DNA of 28,406 bases from SFWF01 sp045539925 (GTDB lineage: Bacteria > Bacillota > Clostridia > Oscillospirales > Acutalibacteraceae): NCBI GenBank assembly GCA_045539925.1, contig JAZQGH010000016.1, forward strand, positions 1-28,406, written 5' to 3'. The translations under genes were made by a program, and so were the position numbers. This document shows, one piece after another, positions 15,183 to 22,302 of the stretch. Below the pieces are notes generated by a model that was not told the origin of the DNA, made no database searches, and saw only the letters and a list, made by a program, of their open reading frames with translations. The first letter of the stretch is position 1; the number at the start of each line of letters is the position of its first letter.

Positions 15183-15578
15183 TTATTTTACAACTTCATA
15201 TGGCCAGTCGATGATACCGCCGAATTCTTTTACGTTGGTGTAGCCGAGCTTAACAAGCTCCTCGGATGCAATTTTACTTCTTCGACCGCTACGGCAGTAA
15301 ACAAGGATAAGTTGCTCTTTGTCGGGCAGTTCTCTTTCGGCACGCTCTGCAATCTCGTATTCGGGGATAAGGATTGCGTTTTCGATATGCCCCTCTGCAA
15401 ATTCTTCTTCGGTGCGGGCATCGATAATTATATAATCCTTTTCGGTGTCCATAATAGTTTTTGCTTGTTCGGCAGTAATCTGTTCGTAGGTTACATTATT
15501 TTCACCGTCACAAGCCGTCATTCCAAACAATGAGAGTGATATTAAAAGCATTATAATCAATCCTTTAACTTTTTTCAT
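15183..15578 (-). CDS. Rhodanese-domain lipoprotein
   Basis: A 131-aa secreted lipoprotein with one rhodanese domain. Residues 1-23 are a signal (MKKVKGLIIMLLISLSLF) ending in a lipobox, MTAC, with Cys23 as the lipid-attached residue. The domain carries IIIDARTEEEF (about residues 50-60), EGHIENAILIP (62-72) and the active-site loop VYCRSGRRS with its catalytic Cys. Rhodaneses carry sulfane sulfur as a persulfide. Placed outside the membrane it could receive or deliver sulfur for the TauE/SafE transporter in the same operon. GGAG precedes the ATG, and the gene starts 22 nt after the arsenate reductase stop. The fold is firm; the sulfur partner is inferred. Confidence 0.93.
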   Translation of the reverse strand: MKKVKGLIIMLLISLSLFGMTACDGENNVTYEQITAEQAKTIMDTEKDYIIIDARTEEEFAEGHIENAILIPEYEIAERAERELPDKEQLILVYCRSGRRSKIASEELVKLGYTNVKEFGGIIDWPYEVVK

Positions 15579-15600
15579 GGTATTTGCTCCGTTTTATTTA

Positions 15601-15975
15601 TTATAAGGTGAGTATCCGTTTTTCAATCTCGGCAATTACAGATTTGAACATCTCATCGTTTTTGCCTGTGGGATCTGACAGATTCCAATTATCGTCAAAT
15701 GCTCTGCCGATATAGGGGCAACCAACGTCACAACCCATTGAAATGACAATATCGGGTGTGGGTATTTTGTCAATAGTTTTACTATACTGTGTTTGCTCCA
15801 TATCGATACCGTAAAGTTGCTTCATCAATCTTACGGCATCCTGATTTATTTGCGGTTTGGTTTCAGTTCCTGCTGAGTGAAAGTCAAACTCATTGCCACG
15901 CAGGTGTTTACCCAACGCTTCGGCAATCTGACTTCGGCAAGAATTATGTACGCAAAGAAAGGCTATTTTCTTCAT
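15601..15975 (-). CDS. arsC: Thioredoxin-type arsenate reductase / low-molecular-weight phosphatase-fold protein
   Basis: A 124-aa protein of the low-molecular-weight tyrosine-phosphatase fold. The P-loop is CVHNSCRS near residues 8-15, fitting the CX5RS signature. MGCDVGCPY supplies the two further cysteines that thioredoxin-coupled arsenate reductases use for the disulfide relay, and WNLSDPTGK is the usual C-terminal Asp-Pro region. It probably reduces arsenate to arsenite; a plain phosphatase role is less likely because the relay cysteines are present. The start at 15975 forms an ATGA overlap with the DUF5714 stop, and the upstream 9-codon extension lies inside that gene. No ArsR repressor or ArsB/Acr3 pump is in the window, so the operon is not a classic arsenic operon. 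Confidence 0.88.
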   Translation of the reverse strand: MKKIAFLCVHNSCRSQIAEALGKHLRGNEFDFHSAGTETKPQINQDAVRLMKQLYGIDMEQTQYSKTIDKIPTPDIVISMGCDVGCPYIGRAFDDNWNLSDPTGKNDEMFKSVIAEIEKRILTL

Positions 15976-16652
15976 CTGAACGGGCACCTCACACCGATGC
16001 ATTGATTATTTTGTGCTGAGTGAATACATTTAATTTCACCAAGCTCCATCTTAATACCGAGGTTCTCTTTGACAAATTCCACAGCCTTGGTTATGGCAAG
16101 GTAAGAATCACGTTTACAGCAACGTGGTCCGCCCACCTCGCCGATTGCACCGAGGGCGGCAGAGGTCATTTTGTTGGAAAGTCCCCACGCTTCATTACCA
16201 AGCGGTGTAGAGCCTGTAATAATGGATACAAACATGCCCGCGCTTACACCCGCGCCGCAAGCGCCCCAAAAGCCGCAAGCTCCGCCGGGGACTTGTTTGC
16301 CGCGGGATTGCATTTCAACCAATGCTTTGGGTAAATCAATATTACCGCCGGCGTTTTTATAAGCGGTCAAAAGAGATGCTCCTACCATAATATGATGCTC
16401 AGGCCCGTGTATATGGCAAAAAGGCAAAGCCATCAGCTTTTGTAAAATCAGAACAGGATTTTTTGAAGTTTCAGCAAGACAAACAGCAATAATGGAATCT
16501 ATTCCGCCGGTATGACACTCATTGCAAATATAATGTCCCTTTTTACAAGCAGTCTTGCTGTTTTCTTTTTTATGACAAATGGCACATTCCATTTGCGTTT
16601 CGTTTTCTAAATATGTAAGCGGTGCTCCGCAAATTAAACATTCGTCTTTCAT
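15972..16652 (-). CDS. DUF5714 Cys-rich protein
   Basis: A 226-aa protein rich in Cys and Gly. The N-terminus holds a row of zinc-ribbon-like pairs: CLIC (residues 5-8), CAIC (23-26), then CKKGHYICNEC (36-46). The middle has HIHGPEHH (about 79-86) and PGGACGFWGACGAG (about 118-131), and the end has GPRCCKRD and a final CIGVRC. I recognise this as the DUF5714 type, whose function is not established. The cysteines could hold metal clusters. It overlaps the arsenate reductase gene by 4 nt and follows the TauE/SafE gene by 40 nt, which ties it to oxyanion or sulfur handling. GAGGAG lies 5 nt before the ATG. Confidence 0.82.
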   Translation of the reverse strand: MKDECLICGAPLTYLENETQMECAICHKKENSKTACKKGHYICNECHTGGIDSIIAVCLAETSKNPVLILQKLMALPFCHIHGPEHHIMVGASLLTAYKNAGGNIDLPKALVEMQSRGKQVPGGACGFWGACGAGVSAGMFVSIITGSTPLGNEAWGLSNKMTSAALGAIGEVGGPRCCKRDSYLAITKAVEFVKENLGIKMELGEIKCIHSAQNNQCIGVRCPFR

Positions 16653-16693
16653 AAATTCTCCTCAACAAATAAGAATTTTTTGAACCGATTGCA

Positions 16694-17470
16694 TTAAAGA
16701 TAATTAACCGCCAAAATCACGATACTTGTAACAATCATAACAACACCCACCACGCGGTTTAAGGTCTTTGCATTAGACTTGTTAGCGATTTTTGCAGCAA
16801 TTCTTGCCCAAAGCAGAGTAAATACCACACACAGCACAAGGAGAAGAATATCGGGAACTCCACCGATCATAAAATGGCTGATTCCACCGGTAAGAGCCGT
16901 AAATGCCATTATAAACACACTTGTGCCGACAGCCAAATGCATAGGGTAACCGAGGAAAGAGGTCAGAACAAGCAACAGCATCATTCCGCCGCCCGCACCT
17001 GCAAAGCCGCAGATAAATCCGACGAATATGCCGCCCACTATTGCCTTAATCAGTCTGCTTTTCGGAGAAACAGCCTCCAACTGTTCTCTTGTCCTGTTAA
17101 CAGGCTTTAATATAAAACGTAAGCCGATAATGATTAGCGCTATCTGCATCGTACCACTCATAGCTCGCTCGGGCAGGAAGCTTGCCACAAAGCTGCCAAT
17201 CATTGTTACAATCAGAACACTTACAAGCAGCGGCAAACTGTTTTTAACGTCCAGGTTTCCACTTTTCTTATAGGTATATGCGCTGACAAGGCTTGCCAAA
17301 ACGTCGCTTATTAGTCCTATTCCCACCGCCTCGTAAGCAGGTACACCTAAAAAGGTTGTCAGCATAGGGCCAATAACAGCGGCGGCACTCATACCCGCAA
17401 AGCCCGTTCCGATGCCTGCGCCTGCGCCTGCGAGAAAACAAACAAGTATTTTTATCAGAATAGCTTCCAT
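16694..17470 (-). CDS. TauE/SafE-family sulfur-anion permease
   Basis: A 258-aa integral membrane protein with about eight hydrophobic segments. It has two related Gly-rich blocks, FLAGAGAGIGTGFAGMSAAA near residue 13 and FICGFAGAGGGMMLLLVL near 155, the internal repeat typical of TauE/SafE (PF01925) permeases. Members move sulfite, sulfoacetate or related organosulfur anions across the membrane. A GGAG lies 7 nt before the ATG. It is the first gene of the operon with DUF5714, arsenate reductase and rhodanese, and all four are likely transcribed from the extended -10 promoter at 17512. The substrate is not readable from sequence; sulfite or thiosulfate are reasonable given the rhodanese partner. 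Confidence 0.92.
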   Translation of the reverse strand: MEAILIKILVCFLAGAGAGIGTGFAGMSAAAVIGPMLTTFLGVPAYEAVGIGLISDVLASLVSAYTYKKSGNLDVKNSLPLLVSVLIVTMIGSFVASFLPERAMSGTMQIALIIIGLRFILKPVNRTREQLEAVSPKSRLIKAIVGGIFVGFICGFAGAGGGMMLLLVLTSFLGYPMHLAVGTSVFIMAFTALTGGISHFMIGGVPDILLLVLCVVFTLLWARIAAKIANKSNAKTLNRVVGVVMIVTSIVILAVNYL

Positions 17471-17506
17471 AATAATTCTCCATTAAATCCGTATTACATT
17501 TAAATA

Positions 17507-17515
17507 ATTATATCA
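17507..17515 (-). promoter_or_regulatory. Extended -10 promoter of the TauE/SafE operon
   Basis: On the minus strand TGATATAAT (17515-17507) gives an extended -10 with a perfect TATAAT. No clear -35 is present at 17 bp. It lies 36 nt before the TauE/SafE ATG. The rest of the 17471-17671 gap holds the divergent promoter for the phosphoesterase pair and nothing else I can name. Confidence 0.5.
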
Positions 17516-17613
17516 CACAATTATGAATTTTTCTACCCAATAGCAAAATTAAAAAGCGTTCAAGTGTGGTTGTTTGTGAAAAAGTATTAACCGTTTTCGG
17601 ACACTCTTTTCAC

Positions 17614-17641
17614 TTTACTTTTAATTCATTAAGTGTATAAT
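17614..17641 (+). promoter_or_regulatory. Promoter of the tandem phosphoesterase genes
   Basis: TTTACT (17614-17619, 4 of 6) is followed after 16 bp by a perfect TATAAT (17636-17641). The ATG is 30 nt downstream with TAGGAG in front of it. Confidence 0.5.
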
Positions 17642-17671
17642 TAAAATTACATAAGCTTTAGGAGTGATAAT

Positions 17672-18646
17672 ATGAGCATTACTTTTACAGTATTTTCCGA
17701 TTTCCACTATGAGCCCGGAAAAAACGTCCCCGAGCTTAAGCACCTTGAAGAGATTTTCGAACGCGCTCACGAGACAAACAGCGCTCTTGTTTTTCATTGC
17801 GGTGACTTTGCAAGAAACTGGCCGGCGTATCCCGAACTTCACGAGCTTTATTTAAATAATAAATACTCTCTCCCCGTTTACGGCACCTACGGCAACCACG
17901 ACACTCAAACAATCTACGACACCTTTGATTTCATCACACCACGACTTACCAACGACAAAAACGCCGTTTGGGCAACCGATGACGGTAAGGTTCAAAACGG
18001 CGAAATTACATATTACTACGCCGACAAGGAAAACTACCGTTTTATTTTTATTGATACAAACCATTCCTATTTTCCAAAAGAAGGCAAAATATTACACGCG
18101 CCTCCCGGTATGGGTGAAGCGCCTCCCGAAAACGTGCCACGTCACGTACTTGGCGAAAGGCAGCTTAAGTGGTTAGAAAACACACTTGAAGATGCCGCCG
18201 ATAACGGTCTTCACTGCATAACCGTTTCCCACGCCGGATTTGCGGGCTTTAAGGAAGGCGGTTGGGAATTTCCTACCCCCTCTTATGATATAGAAAAGGT
18301 ACGGGAAATGTTCAACAAGGCTAATAAAAAGCGCCCAAACACCGTAATTATGTCTATTAACGGTCACTACCACACCGACCACGCCGCAACAGCCGACAAT
18401 ATTTTATTTTTCACCGTTAATTCCTGTGTTACGGGTTGGTGGGACTGTAAGAATTCTAAGCCGTATCGCTATGGTGCTCCTCTTTATTCTACCGTTACCA
18501 TCAGCGATGATTTTGAAATAACGATACAAGGAAAACAAGGCTGTTGGCTTAACGGCAACGCCCCCGAAAACGAAGAATATTTAAAAACTCAAGGTGTTCG
18601 CACCTGCATATCCAATAACAAATTCAAACTAAAAGGTGGAAATTAA
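17672..18646 (+). CDS. Metallophosphoesterase (first of a tandem pair)
   Basis: A 324-aa calcineurin-like phosphoesterase. It has the metal-site motifs SDFHY (residues 9-13), HCGDF (about 45-49), GNHDTQ (72-77), VSHAGF (about 190) and NGHYH (about 229-233). No signal peptide or membrane segment is present, so it is cytoplasmic. TAGGAG lies 7 nt before the ATG. It stops 1 nt before the next gene, a clear paralogue, and the two form one transcript. Their substrate is unknown: in this family it may be a phospho-sugar, nucleotide or phosphodiester. All metal ligands appear intact here, unlike in the second copy. Confidence 0.9.
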   Translation: MSITFTVFSDFHYEPGKNVPELKHLEEIFERAHETNSALVFHCGDFARNWPAYPELHELYLNNKYSLPVYGTYGNHDTQTIYDTFDFITPRLTNDKNAVWATDDGKVQNGEITYYYADKENYRFIFIDTNHSYFPKEGKILHAPPGMGEAPPENVPRHVLGERQLKWLENTLEDAADNGLHCITVSHAGFAGFKEGGWEFPTPSYDIEKVREMFNKANKKRPNTVIMSINGHYHTDHAATADNILFFTVNSCVTGWWDCKNSKPYRYGAPLYSTVTISDDFEITIQGKQGCWLNGNAPENEEYLKTQGVRTCISNNKFKLKGGN

Positions 18647-18647
18647 T

Positions 18648-19655
18648 ATGGTTAAATTTCTTTTGTTTTCTGATTTTCATTATGATAAAAAACGTTATCC
18701 TTTAACGGTCAGTGACCTTGAAAAGGTTTTAAAGCGCGGCTATGATGAAAAGGTAGATTTCGTACTCCAATGCGGTGACTTTTGTGTAGATGCCGTTCGC
18801 TCTCCCGAAATATTTAAAGCCCTGCTTCAAAATAAATATAATCTTCCCGTATACGGAGTTTGCGGCAATCACGATTTAGAGATTATGGGCAACTCTATGG
18901 AATTTCTTGTTCCGTTGCTTACTAATTCAAAGGTAGAAAAGCCCTTCCCCGACGCTTCCTATTATTATGTTGATATTAAGGGAATACGCCTTATTTGTCT
19001 TGATACCAACTTTTCATTTGACCCTGTGGCAAAGGTTTGGGAGCACACACTCCCCGGTCACACTATGGGCAAACCCGGCAATACCAACCTTGCCTGCCTT
19101 TGTCCCGAAGAATTTGAGTGGCTGAAAACCACCTTAGACGATACAAAGGAAAAGGGACTCAAGGCAATTCTTGTTTCCCACCACGCCCTAAGCGGTTGCT
19201 TTAACTTTAACTGCGGAAGCGCGCCCGAAATAAAGGAACTGTTAGAAAATTATATAAACACCGCTGTTATGTGTATTAACGGTGATCTGCATGCAGAGTA
19301 TTTTGCGTTTATAAACTACGTTGCGTACTACTCCATCACCAGCACCCGCTACCTTGATGCTAACACTAAAATGGAAACTGCTTACCCCGACAGTCTTACC
19401 TATGAATATACCGATTACGATGAAAACGGTAATATTAAAGGTAAATACCAAAAGCCGTTTAATTCACTTAAGCAAAATTATAAATATTATACAGAAGAGC
19501 CTATGAGCGCTATTGTTACCATAAACGATGACGGTGTAGTAAATATAAAAGGATGTTCTGTAAATTGGGTGGCAGGGATAACTCCTTCAAACAGAGACCT
19601 ACAGCATCCGCATTACCCTTATATTACCGACAGAGATTTTAAGCTCTACTATTAA
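18648..19655 (+). CDS. Metallophosphoesterase paralogue with altered GHxH motif
   Basis: A 335-aa protein related to the one just upstream. It keeps SDFHY (residues 7-11), QCGDF (40-44), GNHDLE (72-77) and VSHHAL. The final motif, GHxH in the family and NGHYH in the upstream copy, is NGDLH here, so one metal-site His is replaced by Asp. This could weaken activity or change the preferred metal or substrate. A frame opens 4 codons earlier, but the ATG at 18648 has AGGTGG 8 nt before it and gives the normal MVKFLLFSDFHY start. It begins 1 nt after its paralogue ends, so the pair probably arose by tandem duplication. The 307-bp inverted-repeat element begins 3 nt after its stop codon. Confidence 0.9.
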   Translation: MVKFLLFSDFHYDKKRYPLTVSDLEKVLKRGYDEKVDFVLQCGDFCVDAVRSPEIFKALLQNKYNLPVYGVCGNHDLEIMGNSMEFLVPLLTNSKVEKPFPDASYYYVDIKGIRLICLDTNFSFDPVAKVWEHTLPGHTMGKPGNTNLACLCPEEFEWLKTTLDDTKEKGLKAILVSHHALSGCFNFNCGSAPEIKELLENYINTAVMCINGDLHAEYFAFINYVAYYSITSTRYLDANTKMETAYPDSLTYEYTDYDENGNIKGKYQKPFNSLKQNYKYYTEEPMSAIVTINDDGVVNIKGCSVNWVAGITPSNRDLQHPHYPYITDRDFKLYY

Positions 19656-19658
19656 AGC

Positions 19659-19965
19659 AAAGCCACGATGATAATTCGGGAGTTGGTCTTAGGGACAAAT
19701 AGGTTTTTCAGATAAATTTGTACGCTTTCTTGTTTTGAAAACTTGTAAGACACAAAGTATACTTTGTTTTCGCAACTTCAAAATCGAAACAAATTTATTC
19801 TTACAAAACTGCTTGCACCTAAAAAAGATAAATTTTTAGTGTAATAAAAGGCGAAAAGCAGTGGTAATGCTGACGCATACCACGGCTTTTTAACACATTA
19901 GAACGCAAAAATTTACTTTTTTAGGCATTTTATCCCTAAGAACAACTCCCGTTCATCGTGGCTTT
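19659..19965. repeat. 307-bp nested inverted-repeat element (non-coding, three-armed fold)
   Basis: The outer arms, 19659-19695 and 19933-19965, are imperfect inverted copies of about 33-37 bp beginning AAAGCCACGATGA. Inside are two more arms. Arm A is ATAAATTTGT (19712-19721) facing ACAAATTTAT (19789-19798), centred on a perfect 16-bp palindrome at 19752-19767. Arm B is a 20-bp stretch at 19818-19837 facing 19907-19925, with a hairpin at 19854-19866/19878-19890 in its middle. The whole can fold as a stem with two branches on either strand. It has no open reading frame of note. It fills the gap between two convergent genes, and its right arm carries the last codons and stop of the MmcQ gene. 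It could be a non-autonomous mobile element (MITE-like), a structured RNA or a double terminator. Confidence 0.75.
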
Positions 19966-20324
19966 TTATCCACCATATTATAGCTTATATCAATAAGAAA
20001 GGAAATTTTCTCCATATCAACACTTCCGTCAAGAAGCACCGAAATCCAATGTGTTTTATTCATATGATAAGCAGGAAAAACCCCTTTATTATCAACAAAA
20101 TCAAAGGTAAGCATAGGGTCGCACTTAAGGTTTAATATGTTGGAAATTTCGTTGTTGTTTAAACCGAGTTTATTTTTTGGGAGATTATTTATGATTATTC
20201 CGTACCATTTTTTGTTATGCATATTTCTGAGAACAATACTGCCGTTATCTTTGCTGAACGGACAATCCCCTACCGTACCGTATTTTTCTTTAACGTAACC
20301 AAGTATTTTATTGGTATAATCCAT
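19953..20324 (-). CDS. MmcQ/YjbR family protein
   Basis: A 123-aa protein of the MmcQ/YjbR (CyaY-like fold) family. Typical segments are KWYGIIINNLPKNKLGL (about residues 38-54), LNLKCDPML (about 63-71), PAYHMNKTHWISVLLDG and SFLIDISYNMV at the end. Members are annotated as DNA-binding or as unknown small proteins; the role is not firmly known. The ATG at 20324 is preferred over GTG/ATG 2-3 codons earlier because GGCGGTG lies 6 nt before it. The last five codons and the stop lie within the right arm of the nested repeat, so the native 3' end has probably been replaced by repeat sequence. It is convergent to the phosphoesterase pair and divergent from the sugar operon. Confidence 0.85.
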   Translation of the reverse strand: MDYTNKILGYVKEKYGTVGDCPFSKDNGSIVLRNMHNKKWYGIIINNLPKNKLGLNNNEISNILNLKCDPMLTFDFVDNKGVFPAYHMNKTHWISVLLDGSVDMEKISFLIDISYNMVDKKPR

Positions 20325-20345
20325 ATACATCACCGCCGTATTTTT

Positions 20346-20373
20346 ATTTTATCATATTTTCATAATAAATCAA
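20346..20373 (-). promoter_or_regulatory. Promoter of the MmcQ/YjbR gene
   Basis: On the minus strand TTGATT (20373-20368, 4 of 6) stands 16 bp before an extended -10, TGATAAAAT, with TAAAAT at 20351-20346. The MmcQ ATG is 21 nt downstream. Confidence 0.45.
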
Positions 20374-20420
20374 ACCGCATTTTATGCAAATTTTTAAGAA
20401 ATAGACCGCACTTATGGTTA

Positions 20421-20449
20421 TTGTACAACTCCTGATTGTAATTTATAAT
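20421..20449 (+). promoter_or_regulatory. Promoter of the TIM-barrel isomerase gene
   Basis: TTGTAC (20421-20426) is followed after 17 bp by a perfect TATAAT (20444-20449). AGGAGG lies at 20464-20469, 9 nt before the ATG at 20479. The -35 matches only in its TTG. Confidence 0.5.
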
Positions 20450-20478
20450 AAAAGCATAAAAATTAGGAGGTAATACAA

Positions 20479-21300
20479 ATGGACGCATCAAGAATTACAG
20501 CCGCTATTTGGCCTTGGGGTACCCAAACAAGAGAGCAAATGGAAATTGCCGCAAAAGAAGTCACCGAAATCGGATATAAAAGCTTTGAAAGTGTTAAAGC
20601 AGCAATTTACGCCTTTGACCTTGATTTAAAAGCATATAAAGAAGTTCTTAAAAAATACGATTTGAATCCCGTCAGCTTTTATTTCCACATTCCTAAAAAG
20701 GGATTGGAAGACCAGCTTTTCGGAAACCTTGAAAAAGAGCTTGAATTTATTGCCGAACTCGGCGTTAAAAGAATTTGTCTTCAAGCTACCAACGGCAGAC
20801 CTGAGGTTATGGACGATGCCGCTAAGGAGTATGAATTTGGCATTATTAAGAAATTTGCCGAAAAAACAAGAGAGTTCGACATTATGTCTAACCTTCATCC
20901 CCATCACAACACCTGGGTTATGTATAAGGATGAAATTGATAACGTTCTTAAGAATCTTGATTCCAAAACAATTCAGTTCGCTCCCGATACAGCTCACTTA
21001 ACCGCCGCAGGCTGCGATGCCGTAGAAGTAATAAGAGAATATGCAACCCGCGTTAACTTCACTCACTTTAAAGATATAAAGGGTCCGGAGCTTGAATCCG
21101 AGGGTTATGCAAGCGCCGGTATGGAGGTTTACTCTAACTTCTGTGAGCTTGGTACCGGCTGTGTTGACTTCAGAAGTGTGTTTGATATCTTAAAGGGCGT
21201 AGGCTACGACGGACCTCTTTGCGAAGAACTCGACAAAGCGCCCGTCAGCAACGCGGAATCCGCAAGAAACAACTACAACTTCTTACTTAACAACTACTAA
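20479..21300 (+). CDS. Sugar phosphate isomerase/epimerase-like TIM-barrel protein
   Basis: A 273-aa protein of the xylose-isomerase-like TIM-barrel family (AP_endonuc_2, PF01261). The metal site would be formed by acidic and His residues in NLHPHHN (about residues 138-144), PDTAHLTAAG (about 172-181), THFKDIKG (about 195-202) and CEELDKAP at the end. Such proteins isomerise or epimerise inositol-type polyols, ketoses or their phosphates with a divalent metal. AGGAGG lies 9 nt before the ATG. The downstream gene is a convergent cupin-AraC regulator, and the next two plus-strand genes encode a Gfo/Idh/MocA dehydrogenase and a sugar isomerase. Together they suggest catabolism of a sugar or polyol. 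The exact substrate is not readable. Confidence 0.9.
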   Translation: MDASRITAAIWPWGTQTREQMEIAAKEVTEIGYKSFESVKAAIYAFDLDLKAYKEVLKKYDLNPVSFYFHIPKKGLEDQLFGNLEKELEFIAELGVKRICLQATNGRPEVMDDAAKEYEFGIIKKFAEKTREFDIMSNLHPHHNTWVMYKDEIDNVLKNLDSKTIQFAPDTAHLTAAGCDAVEVIREYATRVNFTHFKDIKGPELESEGYASAGMEVYSNFCELGTGCVDFRSVFDILKGVGYDGPLCEELDKAPVSNAESARNNYNFLLNNY

Positions 21301-21307
21301 TTAGTAA

Positions 21308-21340
21308 AATACCGCTAAGTGGTAAACACTTAGCGGTATT
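21308..21340. terminator. Strong rho-independent terminator overlapping the AraC gene end
   Basis: A perfect 14-bp stem, AATACCGCTAAGTG with CACTTAGCGGTATT, has a GTAAA loop and five further T residues on the plus strand. It ends the isomerase transcript 8 nt after that gene stops. Its right arm includes the stop codon of the AraC gene on the minus strand (21330-21332), so the hairpin also lies at the 3' end of that gene. Confidence 0.92.
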
Positions 21341-22136
21341 TTTTTCTGTAATCCGACGGTGAAATTCCGTTTATTTCTTTAAATAAGCGACAGAAGTTTT
21401 TATGTTGAGTAAAACCAACGCGGTAAGATATTACCGAAATGCTGTCGTCCGATTCGGTAAGCAAAATCCTCGCCTTTTTAACGCGGTATGCATTAAGGTA
21501 ATTATGAAAGGTAGCGTTGGTCGCATTTTTAAAGCTACGGCAAAATGAACTTTTTTCATATCCCGAAACCGCGGCAGCTTGTTCTACGGTAATGTTTTCG
21601 CCGTAATGCATTGCAACAAAGTCAAGGGCTTTTTGAATTTTAGAAACGGCATATAGGCGTTCCTGCTGACGTTTGGTAACGTTTTCGGTAACCGAAAGAC
21701 TGTTAAGCAAAACAGAAACAAGCCTATATATACATCCGCGAAGCTCCATAAGTGAAGCAAGAGTTTTTTCCTTTTCCGATAAAGCGCGGATTCTGTTCAT
21801 TTCTTCTTTTATATCCTTGCTATTCCTTAACACAGGGTCGTCGAAATGCATATTGCGTATTTCGTTGAACTCATCCCCAAAGAAAAGGAACCCTAAACTT
21901 ATAATATTGCCGTCAACGGGCGCAGACGAAGAAAGGCAGTGAGGCTCACAGCTTCCCACAAGCATAATATCCCCGTCTTCAATTTTATATTTATTTTCTT
22001 CGTTTTCAACGTAAAACGTACCTTCGCGGCAGTAAAGTATTTCAAGGTCACTATGCCAATGCATAGGAAACTTGGCGTCCCTAAGAGGTTTAACCTGAAA
22101 ACCGCTTTTATCTAAAACAATAGGCTGAAAAAACAC
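21330..22136 (-). CDS. Cupin-type AraC family transcriptional regulator
   Basis: A 268-aa regulator. Residues 1-100 form a cupin sensor with MHWHSDLEILYCREGTFYV (about 25-43) and EDGDIMLVGSCEPH (about 53-66), a ligand-binding pocket for a small sugar or polyol. The C-terminal 100 residues are the double helix-turn-helix of AraC: ITVEQAAAVSGYEKSSFCRS (about 186-205) and VISYRVGFTQHKNFCRLF (about 233-250), ending in the usual SPSDYRKK. The start is a GTG with AGGTG 9 nt upstream. It is divergent from the dehydrogenase-isomerase operon and convergent to the TIM-barrel isomerase gene, so it likely activates one or both when their substrate is present. The cupin ligand is not known. Confidence 0.93.
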   Translation of the reverse strand: MFFQPIVLDKSGFQVKPLRDAKFPMHWHSDLEILYCREGTFYVENEENKYKIEDGDIMLVGSCEPHCLSSSAPVDGNIISLGFLFFGDEFNEIRNMHFDDPVLRNSKDIKEEMNRIRALSEKEKTLASLMELRGCIYRLVSVLLNSLSVTENVTKRQQERLYAVSKIQKALDFVAMHYGENITVEQAAAVSGYEKSSFCRSFKNATNATFHNYLNAYRVKKARILLTESDDSISVISYRVGFTQHKNFCRLFKEINGISPSDYRKKYR

Positions 22137-22162
22137 AAAATTACACCTACCTTATGTACTAT

Positions 22163-22191
22163 TGTATAACATAAAAAAATGCATTTGTCAA
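22163..22191 (-). promoter_or_regulatory. Promoter of the AraC regulator gene
   Basis: On the minus strand a perfect TTGACA (22191-22186) is followed after 17 bp by TATACA (22168-22163). TACAAT two bases on is an alternative -10. The GTG start is 27 nt downstream. Confidence 0.65.
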
Positions 22192-22214
22192 CGTTCTGCA
22201 AATTTTTAAGAAAA

Positions 22215-22233
22215 ATACACTTATAAAGTGTAT
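22215..22233. promoter_or_regulatory. Palindrome in the AraC/dehydrogenase intergenic region
   Basis: ATACACTT and AAGTGTAT (8-bp arms, 22215-22222 and 22226-22233) flank ATA. The site lies between the divergent AraC promoter and the dehydrogenase operon, just before that operon's candidate -35. It is a plausible regulator site, although AraC proteins often bind direct repeats. Confidence 0.4.
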
Positions 22234-22261
22234 TGTGTGATACTTTTACTTTTGATAAAAT
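22233..22261 (+). promoter_or_regulatory. Candidate promoter of the dehydrogenase-isomerase operon
   Basis: TTGTGT (22233-22238) stands 17 bp before TAAAAT (22256-22261). The weak -35 fits a promoter that needs an activator, such as the adjacent AraC protein. Confidence 0.4.
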
Positions 22262-22302
22262 TTACTGTGAAAAGAAATTTATGTAAAGGAGATGTGACGG
22301 TA

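Noticed and set aside
15601..15975. Classical arsenic-resistance operon
   Set aside because: No ArsR repressor, ArsB/Acr3 pump or ArsA is found nearby; only the reductase fold is supported.
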